Part shown: positions 49,396-59,200 of the stretch, in pieces
Numbering within the stretch: the stretch's first letter is position 1
How the letters are laid out: each line of letters starts with the position of its first letter
NCBI GenBank assembly: GCA_023264995.1
Contig: JAHFUR010000003.1
Span: 124,001 to 188,000, forward strand
Length of the DNA stretch: 64,000 bases
Origin: Acidimicrobiia bacterium
Lineage (GTDB): Bacteria; Actinomycetota; Acidimicrobiia; Acidimicrobiales; AC-14
Direction of reading: 5' to 3'
Notes under the pieces: generated by a model
What the model was told of the DNA's origin: nothing
Databases searched by the model: none
The model's input: the letters and a program-made list of their open reading frames with translations, nothing else
Translations under genes and position numbers: made by a program

Positions 49396-49731
49396 GTGAT
49401 TGTCCTCGCAGCCGTGCTGTCGGGCTGTGGAGGCGGTGGGAAGAGCACGGAGGATCCGCTGGCGTTGGAGGGCAAGGCTTCGACGCCTTGTACGCAGGCG
49501 ATCATGGACGGGCACAACCACGAGGGTGCCGGGGAGCCAACACCGGTGGCCTTCCTTCCGTCGATCAGGGAGTGCCGCTCCCTGGCCGAGTGGACGGCTG
49601 CGGCCGAGGCCTTCGGCATCAACCTGCGTAGGCGCGAAGCGCAGTTCGTGGACAACACCTGTAATGCCACCACGACGAGCGCCGAGGTGAAGGCCTCCAA
49701 GATCTGCTGTCGGGGGCCAAGGCGGAGGTAG
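49396..49731 (+). CDS. Putative lipoprotein (start uncertain)
   Basis: The frame carries a lipoprotein signal: hydrophobic WVIVLAAVLSGCGGGGKSTE with the lipobox LSGC, then a small cysteine-containing exported domain (STPCTQAIMDGHNHEG, IRECRSLAEWTAAAEAFGIN, VDNTCNATTTSA). GTG 49396 would leave no basic n-region. In-frame codons upstream (TNRTRRAPPCW) would supply it, and a GAGGGAG site lies just before an ATC at 49360, so the true start may be that non-standard codon or a mutated ATG. The family is unknown. Confidence 0.6.
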   Translation: MIVLAAVLSGCGGGGKSTEDPLALEGKASTPCTQAIMDGHNHEGAGEPTPVAFLPSIRECRSLAEWTAAAEAFGINLRRREAQFVDNTCNATTTSAEVKASKICCRGPRRR

Positions 49732-49979
49732 CTGACCCGCGCCGGGCGCCCTGACTGTCGAGCATCCACCACGCAATATGCCGGTCGGCCAGTTGAAGGG
49801 CCGGAATCGCACCTGTCTCTACCTGCAAGCCGACTGGTCTTGGATTTGGCGAGTGCCGAGGTTGATGAACGACCTTGTCCCGTCTCCACGCCATCGACGC
49901 AGGTGTGAGGGCCCCGGGCAGCCGACGTTGGTTGGCTGGCGTAGCGAAAGCTCGGTGGGCCGGCGCCAATCGAGAGGGG

Positions 49980-52900
49980 CTAGGCCAACTCTGGGCAGTG
50001 ATGCTCGATCACCGCACGGGTGAGCTGCTCGCCTCGGAGTGAGAGGAGGCGAAGGTCCTCCTCACTCATGGGGGCGAAGTCGGTCGGGTAACCGACCACC
50101 TCACGTCGCCGCACCAGCCCCGAGGGTGTAACCGGTAGGTTCCGGTCCGACATTCCTAGGAACGGCATCGCAAAGCCCATAATCGTTCCGGCAGCGACAT
50201 GATCATGCAGGTTGCTCTTCTCCGCGTCCTGCACCTTCCGGTACAGCGACTCGAACGAGCGCTTCATCCTCGACGGCCACCACAGCGGCCAGGCGTCCTT
50301 GTCGAGCACTCCCTGCCCGGCGTCGCAGGAGATGATGTAGTCCACCGGATGGACGTTGGTGCTGTAACGAGATTTCCGTCCCGGCTCCAAACAGGTCGTC
50401 CCGAGGTTGTCGTATACCCCGCCGTCAGTCAGCATCACGCGCTCATCTCGGATTTCTCCGCCTCGTCCGTGGAAGCGCATCTGAAGGTCCAGGGCGGGCA
50501 GCAGCACGGGATAGGCCGCCGAGGCAGCGACAGCATCGGCAACTGGCACCGAGTTGTCGACTAGCCGTCCGTACCTCGTACAGCCGCTTTCGACGCTCCC
50601 GAACCTGAAGGCGCTGCCGCTCCGAAGCTCGCAGGCGTTGATCACGACGTGGAGATCCCGGAGCGGCTGGCTGATGTTCGCTTCGCCGAAAAGCTGCGAG
50701 CGGAGCACGTCTGCGAACGCGGTCGTGCGGCTCACCCATCGGCGGAACGGCGGCTCAACCGGGGACTTCCTGCGACGCGGGTGTACCGCCCGCCTGCCTG
50801 CCCCGAGAGTCGATGCAGCGACCTTGCCAGACCCAGCAACCAATGCTGAAGCAAGGGCCTGCGGAGTCCGGCGCGACACCAGCGCAGCCTTGGCGATATC
50901 CACTGTCAGGCCACGCCGAAGAAGATGGACGACTCGATTGTCGAAGCTGGCGAAGTCTTCCCCCCCGTACGCCCAGAGCGCCCCGATGACCGAACCGCCG
51001 GAAACGGCGGAGAGCACGGCGACATGGTTGAGCACGCCGCGGTCGTGAAGAGCCCGTAGAACCCCGAGATGGAAAGCGACCGCACGAAATCCTCCACCAG
51101 AGAGCGCTAGACCAATCTGGTGCGACGGCTTGACGGCGATCGGGAGGGGCTGGTGAATTGGGGGAGCCGGAAGTGCCGAGCTTCGCCTTCGGTCGTAGAC
51201 ATAGGCAGCGACGGTCCGCTCAAGGCCCAGACCACCAACGATTAGCAGAAGTTGCTGCGGAAGGGGTCGCTCAGGGTCACCGATGACCTGTTCCATGCCG
51301 CCGCGGTCCGTGGGGCTCGGATGCGGATCCGTGCCGGGGTGGGTGTGCCAAAGTCCGATCGGCTTTGAGGCATCCCTGCTCCGGGTGTTGATGGCCGCTG
51401 CCGCCTCGTCCACGCCATCCCGGCCACACACGAATCCCTCGGGGGACGCGATGCTGTCGCAAGGAGGACCGAGGACATCGGACACCCACATGACACCGAC
51501 GGCCTCGTCCCTTTCGCCGAACAGGACGCCACCCGTCTCCCAGCCTGGGCTCACACGCTCAGCGCGATTTGCCCATCCTTGGATTTCAGCGACCGCCGAC
51601 GGGGCGACACGCACCTCGTAGCCACCGAGTTGATCTGGGAGCACGACATCGTTGGGGAACACCAACGTCTCCGTACGGGCGCTACGGCCCCGTACCCAGT
51701 CGGGGAGTTCATAGAAGGCGACCGCTGCCTCAGGCTTCTCGGAGGCGAGACGCTGGGTTGCCGAGAGCAGCATGGTCGCCGCCAGTGCGGCGACCTCCGC
51801 ATCGGAACCGGTGAACGTCGGGCTGGAGCAGCCCGGCTCCGGCTGGAACAGCTCGGTCCGGGGTGGGACTGGCCAGAACTCGGCAGCGAAGCCAGCAAGT
51901 CGGGGCTTCCGTGAAGCAATGATCTTGGCCTTCCGAAGCGTGTCCGCTGGCCCGCCGACTGCGGCCGGTGGACTCACCGAGACAAGTCCCTGAGTTGCCT
52001 CATGGCCAATGATGAAGCTCAGGACCGCAGTCCGCTGGTCGGGGGTTCGGGTGCGCAGCCGTTCCAGTCGCTTCGAAACGCCGACGGACGCAGTCGCATC
52101 AATTACGACGTCGGCATCGCCAGCCCAGTCTGGGTCGAGGCTCTGGTCCTCTATGGCGTCGGCCGATATCACCGACACATCAAGACCGGGACGAATGAGG
52201 CGTAGCCGTCGGGCCAGCGCGTCCGCCTTGTCCTCGCCAAGATCGTCGTCCTCGAAGTTCTGCCGAACGAGCACCCCCGGGCTCACCGTTGAGTTGTCGC
52301 GAAGGACAAGCCGGCCGACGCCACCCCGAGTCAGGTGCTCGGCGATGTGACCGCCGAGCGCACCGCACCCCCACAGGTACACCGACTTGCCTTGCCACCA
52401 TCGCATCGGGGAACCAGAGTCTCGTGGTTGCGTCGCCTCAGGACGGTCCTCCCGGACCGGGCACCACTCGACTTCCGCCACATCCGCCCATCGGTCGATG
52501 ATGCGCATCATCTCTTGGCGGATCCCGGCTAGTTCCTCGCTGTCGGACGCCCTGGGAGCCGCGGTTCTGAGCGCGTCCGCCCACGTCGCAGCTATACGCC
52601 AGGTCGTGAGGTGCTGAACCGGCCGATCCGGGAAACGCCGCATGGGTGCTCCGAGCACGACGTACAGCGGCGCACCCTTCGGCTGAGCCAGCGCACACGC
52701 CCGCAGCAACAGAAACAGCAGCCTTCTGGAGTGTCCCTGTCTCTCAAGCTCACCGACTAGGTCCCGAAGCTTGGCCGGAAACTCCCAGGGAAGCGGCTTC
52801 GCCAGCAGGATCACTGCCGCCTGTGGGCCGTCGACGCCGCCCACCTCAAGAGGCTGCCAGCCAGTGATGTCGAACCGAGACTCTCGGGAGTTCGGCCGCA

Positions 52901-53417
52901 GTGACGCGAACCCGAGCCACTCATCACCGGAAACGGCAGGCGTATCGACCCGAGGGACGAACAGTGGTGTCCCGGCCGTTGTATAGATCACTGGTGGATG
53001 CAGTGGCTCCCCCGCAGGATCCAACTCGCCCTTAGAGGCGCTCTTCAGCCACGAGGTCAGGCGCGGGTCGATGAACCCGAACATGCCGTCGCTGGGGTTC
53101 CATTCCGTCTCTGGGGAGGCGTACACACACAGATACCGGCCCCACTGAACGTGGTTGGTACCGGCCCAGCGCCGATGGGTCACCCAAAGCGCAGGGGGCC
53201 GGAACGGGAAGGACGGTGGCATCCCGATCTGGAACCTCTCCCGGTTTCGGAGATGGATCCCGCCCTCGCGATGCTCCCACCCCCGGCAGTCGATGGACAC
53301 TGTGACGTAGAGCCAGTGGTTGAAATCCCAGTGGTGGTGGAGGACTTCTAGGCTTCCCGGTTCGGCCTCTGCGATCGAGGCCAGCTCCCGAAGTCCTTGA
53401 TCCTGACCCTGCGTCAC
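49980..53417 (-). CDS. E2-E1-JAB-patatin fusion: ubiquitin-like conjugation enzymes joined to a phospholipase
   Basis: 1145-residue multi-enzyme protein. Residues about 20-135 form a prokaryotic E2-like domain with the putative catalytic cysteine C97 (GRYLCVYASPETEWNPSDG). Residues about 340-560 are a ThiF/E1 adenylation domain (SVYLWGCGALGGHIAEHLTR, ADVVIDATASVG) with a candidate catalytic cysteine in EPGCSSPTFTGSD (C530). Residues about 595-745 are a JAB/JAMM isopeptidase with E627 (WETGGVLFGE) and a complete HxHx7Sx2D motif (H691, H693, S701, D704). Residues about 765-1145 are a patatin-like lipase with oxyanion loop SGGGFRA, nucleophile S806 (AVSGGSV) and catalytic Asp in TDGGVYDNLG. All active sites look intact. 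It is coupled by ATGA to the upstream metallo-beta-lactamase-fold gene. Separate E2-E1 (Cap2), JAB (Cap3) and patatin (CapV) proteins occur in CBASS; no CD-NTase is present here. Confidence 0.9.
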   Translation of the reverse strand: MTQGQDQGLRELASIAEAEPGSLEVLHHHWDFNHWLYVTVSIDCRGWEHREGGIHLRNRERFQIGMPPSFPFRPPALWVTHRRWAGTNHVQWGRYLCVYASPETEWNPSDGMFGFIDPRLTSWLKSASKGELDPAGEPLHPPVIYTTAGTPLFVPRVDTPAVSGDEWLGFASLRPNSRESRFDITGWQPLEVGGVDGPQAAVILLAKPLPWEFPAKLRDLVGELERQGHSRRLLFLLLRACALAQPKGAPLYVVLGAPMRRFPDRPVQHLTTWRIAATWADALRTAAPRASDSEELAGIRQEMMRIIDRWADVAEVEWCPVREDRPEATQPRDSGSPMRWWQGKSVYLWGCGALGGHIAEHLTRGGVGRLVLRDNSTVSPGVLVRQNFEDDDLGEDKADALARRLRLIRPGLDVSVISADAIEDQSLDPDWAGDADVVIDATASVGVSKRLERLRTRTPDQRTAVLSFIIGHEATQGLVSVSPPAAVGGPADTLRKAKIIASRKPRLAGFAAEFWPVPPRTELFQPEPGCSSPTFTGSDAEVAALAATMLLSATQRLASEKPEAAVAFYELPDWVRGRSARTETLVFPNDVVLPDQLGGYEVRVAPSAVAEIQGWANRAERVSPGWETGGVLFGERDEAVGVMWVSDVLGPPCDSIASPEGFVCGRDGVDEAAAAINTRSRDASKPIGLWHTHPGTDPHPSPTDRGGMEQVIGDPERPLPQQLLLIVGGLGLERTVAAYVYDRRRSSALPAPPIHQPLPIAVKPSHQIGLALSGGGFRAVAFHLGVLRALHDRGVLNHVAVLSAVSGGSVIGALWAYGGEDFASFDNRVVHLLRRGLTVDIAKAALVSRRTPQALASALVAGSGKVAASTLGAGRRAVHPRRRKSPVEPPFRRWVSRTTAFADVLRSQLFGEANISQPLRDLHVVINACELRSGSAFRFGSVESGCTRYGRLVDNSVPVADAVAASAAYPVLLPALDLQMRFHGRGGEIRDERVMLTDGGVYDNLGTTCLEPGRKSRYSTNVHPVDYIISCDAGQGVLDKDAWPLWWPSRMKRSFESLYRKVQDAEKSNLHDHVAAGTIMGFAMPFLGMSDRNLPVTPSGLVRRREVVGYPTDFAPMSEEDLRLLSLRGEQLTRAVIEHHCPELA

Positions 53418-54580
53418 CGCTTGCCGAAGCCGACGACCGAACCGTGCGGCTCATCTCCTCCACGCGCAGCCGTCACCGCTTCAGACACCTTCGACGCTTC
53501 GGACTTTGGCTCGCCGCTGAACAATGCGATCCCGTCCACATCCACGCTGAAGACGATGGGCTCATCGCTCTCCTCGTCCGGGTATTCGCCCGTGCAGAGG
53601 AACCCGCTCGGGGCAATCTCCTCGTAGCGCGCTTTTGCCAGGGCGTGCGGCGGGTTGTCGCCGAGCTGGTTGGATGCGGGCACCGGCACCGACGAGGCGA
53701 CTACCCAGCCGGTCTCGCCAGCAGCCGCTTCAATCGCGTCCAGGATGTCCTGCTTCAGAACCTTCTCGTCGTCGCCCTCGTCCTGGAAATACATGGCCGA
53801 CTTGGAACAGTGGTGGGGTGCCAGCAGGACATCCCATGCCTTGTCCTCGGGCTTGCTGTACTCGAAGATCCGACTGAGCGGTGGGTAGTCCAGGTCACCG
53901 AAGAGCATCGCCCTTCCGGTGGCCTCACCTTCGGTCAGCGTGATCTGCATGCCAAGGCTGGTCTTGTTCCGCTCCTGGGTGCTGTCGTCTCCGAAGGGCG
54001 CATGTAGGAATGCACGGAACGTCCCGTCGAGGTGGAATCCGTCGAGAACGGTGACCTCCTCTCCGGGACGACGCTTGAATCGGTCGTCGAGGCCCTTGAA
54101 CTGGTCCTCCTCCAGAATGTCGTCGCCACCAATCACGAGGACCCGATCGCCCGAGTCGACCTCCTCCTCGCCCTTGCCGCAAATCAGCTCGACACGCCGC
54201 ATGGCCTCGTCGCAGAAGGCCTGAGCGTCCTGTGACAGTTCCTCGTGTTCGGTGTAGTCCCGCAAGATCCTGGGGGTGAACCAAAGCTCCCCGATCCGCA
54301 GCTCCCCGGCTTCGACCTTTTCGAGAAGACTCTCAAAACCCTGGCAGTGGTCGAGGTCGGCGTGAGTCAGCGCGAAGACTGCGAGGTATTTCACGCCCTC
54401 AACTTCCGGGAGAAGGTCCATCAGTCGGTCGACCATGGGGCTGAAGGGTGTGGTCTCGTCATCCGCCTGCTTCATGTGGTGGATATCGATCTGCAGCACC
54501 ACGTTGTCGTTCACCTTGACCGTGGTGCTATCGCCGCAACCGACTGGCCAGAAGATGAAGCCTCGTGCGGGCAGGTCCAT
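53414..54580 (-). CDS. Metallo-beta-lactamase-fold protein coupled to the E2-E1-JAB-patatin gene
   Basis: 388 residues from ATG 54580 with a GGAAGG site eight bases upstream. MBL-fold hydrolase of the ComEC/RNase-like branch: first strand block FIFWPVGCGDSTTVKV, zinc motif ALTHADLDHCQGFESLL (THxDxDHxxG), a later aspartate in GRAMLFGDLDYPPLSRI, and a histidine pair in VLLAPHHCSKSAMYF. An insert of about 100 charged residues lies between the metal motifs. No signal peptide, so it acts in the cytoplasm, perhaps on a nucleotide or nucleic acid. The stop overlaps the next gene by four bases. MBL-fold genes are known neighbours of bacterial E1/E2/JAB operons. Confidence 0.88.
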   Translation of the reverse strand: MDLPARGFIFWPVGCGDSTTVKVNDNVVLQIDIHHMKQADDETTPFSPMVDRLMDLLPEVEGVKYLAVFALTHADLDHCQGFESLLEKVEAGELRIGELWFTPRILRDYTEHEELSQDAQAFCDEAMRRVELICGKGEEEVDSGDRVLVIGGDDILEEDQFKGLDDRFKRRPGEEVTVLDGFHLDGTFRAFLHAPFGDDSTQERNKTSLGMQITLTEGEATGRAMLFGDLDYPPLSRIFEYSKPEDKAWDVLLAPHHCSKSAMYFQDEGDDEKVLKQDILDAIEAAAGETGWVVASSVPVPASNQLGDNPPHALAKARYEEIAPSGFLCTGEYPDEESDEPIVFSVDVDGIALFSGEPKSEASKVSEAVTAARGGDEPHGSVVGFGKR

Positions 54581-54757
54581 GGAGCCGCCTTCCTGGTGCG
54601 ATGGTTCGTTTGCGACCATTCAACCGCGTGGGTGAGACACTATCCCCCGGGTGGGAACGACCGTTCGACCTGTGGTGTCCCCCGCTGCGGTCGAGCCGAC
54701 GTCTCTCCGCTGTGCGTAGGGGGCGTCTAACTTGGCGCTTCAAGTCGTCGCCACGCC

Positions 54758-54769
54758 CGTTAGCTAACG
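54758..54769. promoter_or_regulatory. 12-bp perfect palindrome between the divergent MBL and HEPN genes
   Basis: CGTTAGCTAACG is its own complement and lies 39 bases upstream of the HEPN-gene ATG in a 227-base divergent intergenic region. It is AT-richer than its surroundings. It could be an operator shared by the two transcription units; no matching regulator is identified. Confidence 0.35.
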
Positions 54770-54807
54770 CGTCGACATGGGCATCCCGATAGCGCGACCA
54801 TCAGCGC

Positions 54808-55983
54808 ATGGCGCAGCCCCCGAGGCCCCGACCGATCCTCACGGGCCCGATCAAGAATGACTTACGGGTGCTTCGCGCAACCGCCCAGCGGGACAACATG
54901 GCCCCTACCTTGGGCGTGGCCAATTATCGGACCCTAGGACCGGACCCTGTCCGCTTCGAGGGCCTTGCGCTCATCCGATTCCAGCAGATCAGCCTCAAGC
55001 TTGCGAAGTCAGCGCTTCTTCATGGCGGGCCACTGCCTGATGTCGTCAAGGGTCTCGTCGTGGAGTTCATCCGGCTCGCCGACCGCGAGGACGAGGACGC
55101 CGCAATGGACTGGCTGGAAGCGCAGCTCTCGGCGCCCTCGGATCAGTGGACCTTCGTCCAGGGCCTCAACGCCCATCTCCGGCCAAGGAAGCTGCGACTC
55201 GGCTCCTGTACGGCGGCAACGGACCTGGAGAGCCTCGGCATCGACAGCTCCACGATGATTCCAGACGGCCTTCGACCGCCCTTCATCGCGGTGACAACCG
55301 AAGGGCGGGGCGAGACTTCGGCAAGGCTGGTTGCGATCGAGCGCATCGCCGAAGCGACCGCCTTGCTGGCCCTGATGAGTTACCCGCCCGAAGTCCCGAT
55401 CGTTGCTCACCTCCTGACACAAGACGGCGCGTTTGGGTACAGCACTGGCCAAAGAGGCACTCTCAACGTCTGGCGGGTATTCGCTTCGGGCAAGCTGCAC
55501 CCCGGCTACCACGAGCTGTCTGACGCGCTGGCGCGGCCAGAGAACCAGCGCTCTGACTGGGAGCAGCGAGTGGCCTCCGCTGCCCGTTGGTGGCACAAGG
55601 CGTCCACCACGGCTTGGCCGTCGGAGGTGCTTGTCGCCGGCATGTCAGCCCTGGAGTGCCTCCTGATGAAGCCCGGCGAGGGGACGAAGAAGGCAGCGCT
55701 GGTGTCGACGCGGATGACGACCGTCGCAACGCTCGGAGGTATAAAGAGGGCGCAGCAGATCGAATGGCTTCGTGGGCTGTACCGCCGGCGGAACGAGGCC
55801 CTGCACGGTGGTCAGTTCTACCAGGACGAACTCGATGCTGATCGACTTCTCGCATTGGTCGACCTTGGCGTCCAATGGGCAGTACGACACCTCGACCCAT
55901 GGCACGAGGGGACCAACGACGGGCCGTGCACGAACATCGACGAGGCCCTTGGACCACACGAGGAGGAGCCGACAGTGGCGTAG
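54808..55983 (+). CDS. HEPN (Apea-like) domain protein
   Basis: 391 residues. The C-terminal third has the HEPN pattern: WWHKASTTAWPSEVLVAGMS, LECLLMKPGEGTKKAALVST, and RGLYRRRNEALHGGQF, whose RNEALH is the Rx4-6H ribonuclease motif with a polar residue after the arginine. The N-terminal 250 residues resemble the extended region found before Apea-like HEPN domains. HEPN proteins with this motif are commonly metal-independent RNases in defence systems. It is divergent from the MBL-E2-E1 operon and next to a restriction system. RNase activity is inferred from the motif; RNA target unknown. Confidence 0.8.
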   Translation: MAQPPRPRPILTGPIKNDLRVLRATAQRDNMAPTLGVANYRTLGPDPVRFEGLALIRFQQISLKLAKSALLHGGPLPDVVKGLVVEFIRLADREDEDAAMDWLEAQLSAPSDQWTFVQGLNAHLRPRKLRLGSCTAATDLESLGIDSSTMIPDGLRPPFIAVTTEGRGETSARLVAIERIAEATALLALMSYPPEVPIVAHLLTQDGAFGYSTGQRGTLNVWRVFASGKLHPGYHELSDALARPENQRSDWEQRVASAARWWHKASTTAWPSEVLVAGMSALECLLMKPGEGTKKAALVSTRMTTVATLGGIKRAQQIEWLRGLYRRRNEALHGGQFYQDELDADRLLALVDLGVQWAVRHLDPWHEGTNDGPCTNIDEALGPHEEEPTVA

Positions 55984-56035
55984 ACGGCTTAGTCCGTGGT
56001 GACCGGATGCGCACCCTCGGTACGCTCTCAGCTCG

Positions 56036-56269
56036 GTGGCAGACAAGGAGGAGTGGCTCAGTGTAGAGAAGGCCAGCGGCTATTCGGGGCTGCCGGTCAA
56101 TTCGATCTACCGACTCGTCCGGGAGGGCAAGCTCACCGCCTTGCGGTTCCCGGTCAGAGTCAGCCGTCACGAGCTTGACCGAGGTTTGCAGCTATGCCGA
56201 ATCCAGCCGGGAGAGTTGGCACATCTCCACCCTCGCCGCATGAATGGCGCCATCAGTAGTTCTCCCTGA
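56036..56269 (+). CDS. Small helix-turn-helix DNA-binding protein
   Basis: 77 residues with an excisionase/HTH_17-type domain: WLSVEKASGYSGLPVNSIYR as the helix-turn-helix and LTALRFPVRVSRHELDRGLQ as the wing and third helix. Start GTG 56036; no strong ribosome site is visible. Its C-terminus overlaps the 3' end of hsdR on the other strand by 17 bases. It might regulate the flanking HEPN gene or be a remnant excision factor for the island. Confidence 0.7.
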   Translation: MADKEEWLSVEKASGYSGLPVNSIYRLVREGKLTALRFPVRVSRHELDRGLQLCRIQPGELAHLHPRRMNGAISSSP

Positions 56270-59200
56270 TGTAGGCGTAGGCACGGTCGAAAAGCTCTCC
56301 GGTGGTTGGCAGGCCGTACTTCTTGAGAATGAGACGGACCTCTTTGCGGACGGTTCGGTCGCCCTCCTGCGTCTGGTTCCAACCCGTGAACCGCACCTGG
56401 CGAACGATCGTGTCGATGTCAGCGACGATGTTCTCGATTATCACGGGCACATCAGGCGGGGCGTACTCACGAAGAATTTGCGTGAGAGCGCCCACGTTCG
56501 GGTCGGGGAGAATGCTGACCGCATCTATCTGGCCAGCATCGTCTGCCCTCTCGGCAGCGGTGACATGCTTGGCGACGTCCAACAGCTCTTTGAGGATCTC
56601 CACGGAAGCCGCTGCTTGAGTGATCTGGCGACTGCGTAGCCGCTCCAGGCGCTCAGAGATGGCGACGTATACGGGGTGGTTTCCCGACGATTCGAGCCGA
56701 CGTCGAATTCGAGCCTCGATGGTGTCGAAGGCCTCCGCCACGGTGATGGGTTCGTCGGCCTCCGGCAGCGTCACGGTCCCGTCGGGGAGCCCGAGCTGGC
56801 GGATCGCCTCGATGGTCTCGGCGTCCACGATCACCTCGTCCAGCCCGGTGCTGGTGACTCGAACCTCGGTGATGTGCCCGTGCACCAACTCCAGGGTCTT
56901 AGCCCCGAGCCGCTGCCAGAGGAGAGCATCGCTGGTGCCGGTGGGCTGAACCGACTCGTAAACCTGCGCGAGCCACCGGTGTTCGGTTCGATGGGCAGCC
57001 GTCACCGGCGACGGGTCGAGGAACTCCCACAACCCCTCCACCCGGAGGAAGTCGCGGGCAAAGGCCTCACCTTCCTCCTCGCCCCGAATCCGGTCCTGTG
57101 CGGCCATCAGGGCCTCGAAACCGATGTCGCTGCGGTCGATGCCAGCGAAGCGCTCCAACGTCGCATCCATGGCTGTGAGGAACTCCTCCGCCAAGCCCTC
57201 GACGTCGACCGGACGACGACCACCACGTTCGGGATCGGCATCACGTAATGCCGTGGCGATCTGGCTACCAAGACCCACGTAGTCCGCGATCAGGCCGTAG
57301 TGCTTCTCCTGGCCGGTGATCCGGTTCGTGTAACGGCGATTCGTCCGGCAGATGGCCTGGAAGAGTGTGTGCAGCCGGAGCGGCTTGTCGAGGTACATGA
57401 CGCCCTCGATCGAAGCGTCGAAACCCGTGAGCAGCTTGGCGGTCACGATCAAGAAGCGCAGCGGATCACCCGGGTCACGGAAGCGGGCCTTCACGGCCGC
57501 TTCCTGCTCGCGGGTGAGTTGAAACCGCTTCCGCCACTCTGCCGGTTCATCCTTCGTCGTGCCGGTGGTCATCACAACCGCGGCCTCGTTTTGATCCTCG
57601 ACGCCGCGCTCCGCCAGCAAGCGGGAGATCTCGTCGTTGTAGGCGACGCAGAGTTGACGGTCGTAGGCAACGACCTGTGCCTTTAGGCCAAGGGGAGCAA
57701 CCTTCGTCAGGTAGTGCTCAACGAGGTCGGCGCATACTTCTCGGATCCGCTCGGGGTTCCGCACGAACGTCTTGGCCGAGGCCGCACGATCGGCGAGGAC
57801 CTCACGCTCCTCGTCAGTCAACCCCTCCTCATCGGCCATCGCAGCGAACGCTTCGTCGAGCGCCTCCTTATCGATGTGGAAGTCGACCAGCCGGGTCTCC
57901 ACATGGATCGGGACGCTGGAACCGTCCGCGATCGACCGCTCGATCGTGTACCGGTTAAGCACCCATCCAGGATCATCGGGATCACCGAAAAGCTTGAAGG
58001 TATTGCGCTCGGCATCCGAGACGGCGGTGCCCGTCAGGCCAAAAAACTGGGCGTTCGGGACGGCGGTGCGAAGGTCGTCGCCTAGACGGCCCTCCTGAGT
58101 CCGGTGGGCCTCGTCAATGAGGACGATGATGTTCGCCCGGTCGTTGAGGAACCCTGCCCCCTCGAACCGGAAAATCGTCGTAACGATGATCCCCCGGGCG
58201 TCTTCGGCAAGTATCCGCCGCAGATCCTCTTTAGTGCCGGCCACCCGGAGCCGGGGTAGGCCGGCCGTCTGGAACTGGCGGACAGTCTGCTCAACCAGAT
58301 CGATACGGTCGAGCACGATCAGAACTGTCGGCCCCCCGATCGCGGGATCCTGGAGAAGGCGTAGCGCGGCGAAGGCCATGAGCAGCGTCTTCCCCGTGCC
58401 CTGTGATTGCCAGATGAGACCCTGTCGACGGAGAGGGTCGAGCACCCGCTTGTGGATCGCCTCCACTCCCTCTACTTGCGGGTACCGGGGGATTAGCTTG
58501 CTCAGCCGAGATTGACCGCCGGTCAATGATCGATCGAAGAGCACGAAGTCTCGAAGGATGCTCAGGAGCCGTGCCGGGTTCAGCAGGAGGTCCACCGAGC
58601 GGAGGACGCGCTCCGCGCCGGACAGGTCCCAGGGGTCCGTGGTGGAGCCCCACAGGAGCCACTCCTCCGGGAGTTGGCCGACTGCGCCGTAATGGAACTC
58701 TCGGCCCTCCGAGGCGAAGGACAGCAGGTTCGTGGCAAAGAAAGGTGATGCCTCCACCTCGTAGGTACCGTGGATGTCCCGAGCGGCATTGAGCCACGAC
58801 ACCGAAGCCTTGACCGGGGTCTTCGTCTCACCCACGACGAGCGGGATCCCGTTCACCCACAGCACCAGGTCGAACCGGCGGTTCTGGCCGGGCGAGCCGA
58901 ACGTCACCTCGTCTGAGACCACGAGCTGGTTGCGGGTCGGGTGCGCTAGGTCGATCACGCGCACCGGGTCGTAGTCGTCGGCTCCGATGAACTTCATGGT
59001 CTGATGACCGCGTAGCCAAGTCGTCATCCGCTCGTTGGCGAGTACTAAGCCGTCGTACGCCGCGGCGAGTGCAGCGGCACGGAGCCGTGGCAGGATTTCG
59101 TCAACCCGTACAGGTTGAGCAGCGACGAGAGGATTCAGGCGGATCAGGGCGGCGCTCAGGTCATTCTCTATGAACACCCCGTCGATCCTGCGGTCCAGGT

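Noticed and set aside
49980-54580. Complete CBASS operon
   Set aside because: No CD-NTase/cGAS-like nucleotidyltransferase was found among neighbouring genes, so the set cannot be called CBASS although parts are related.
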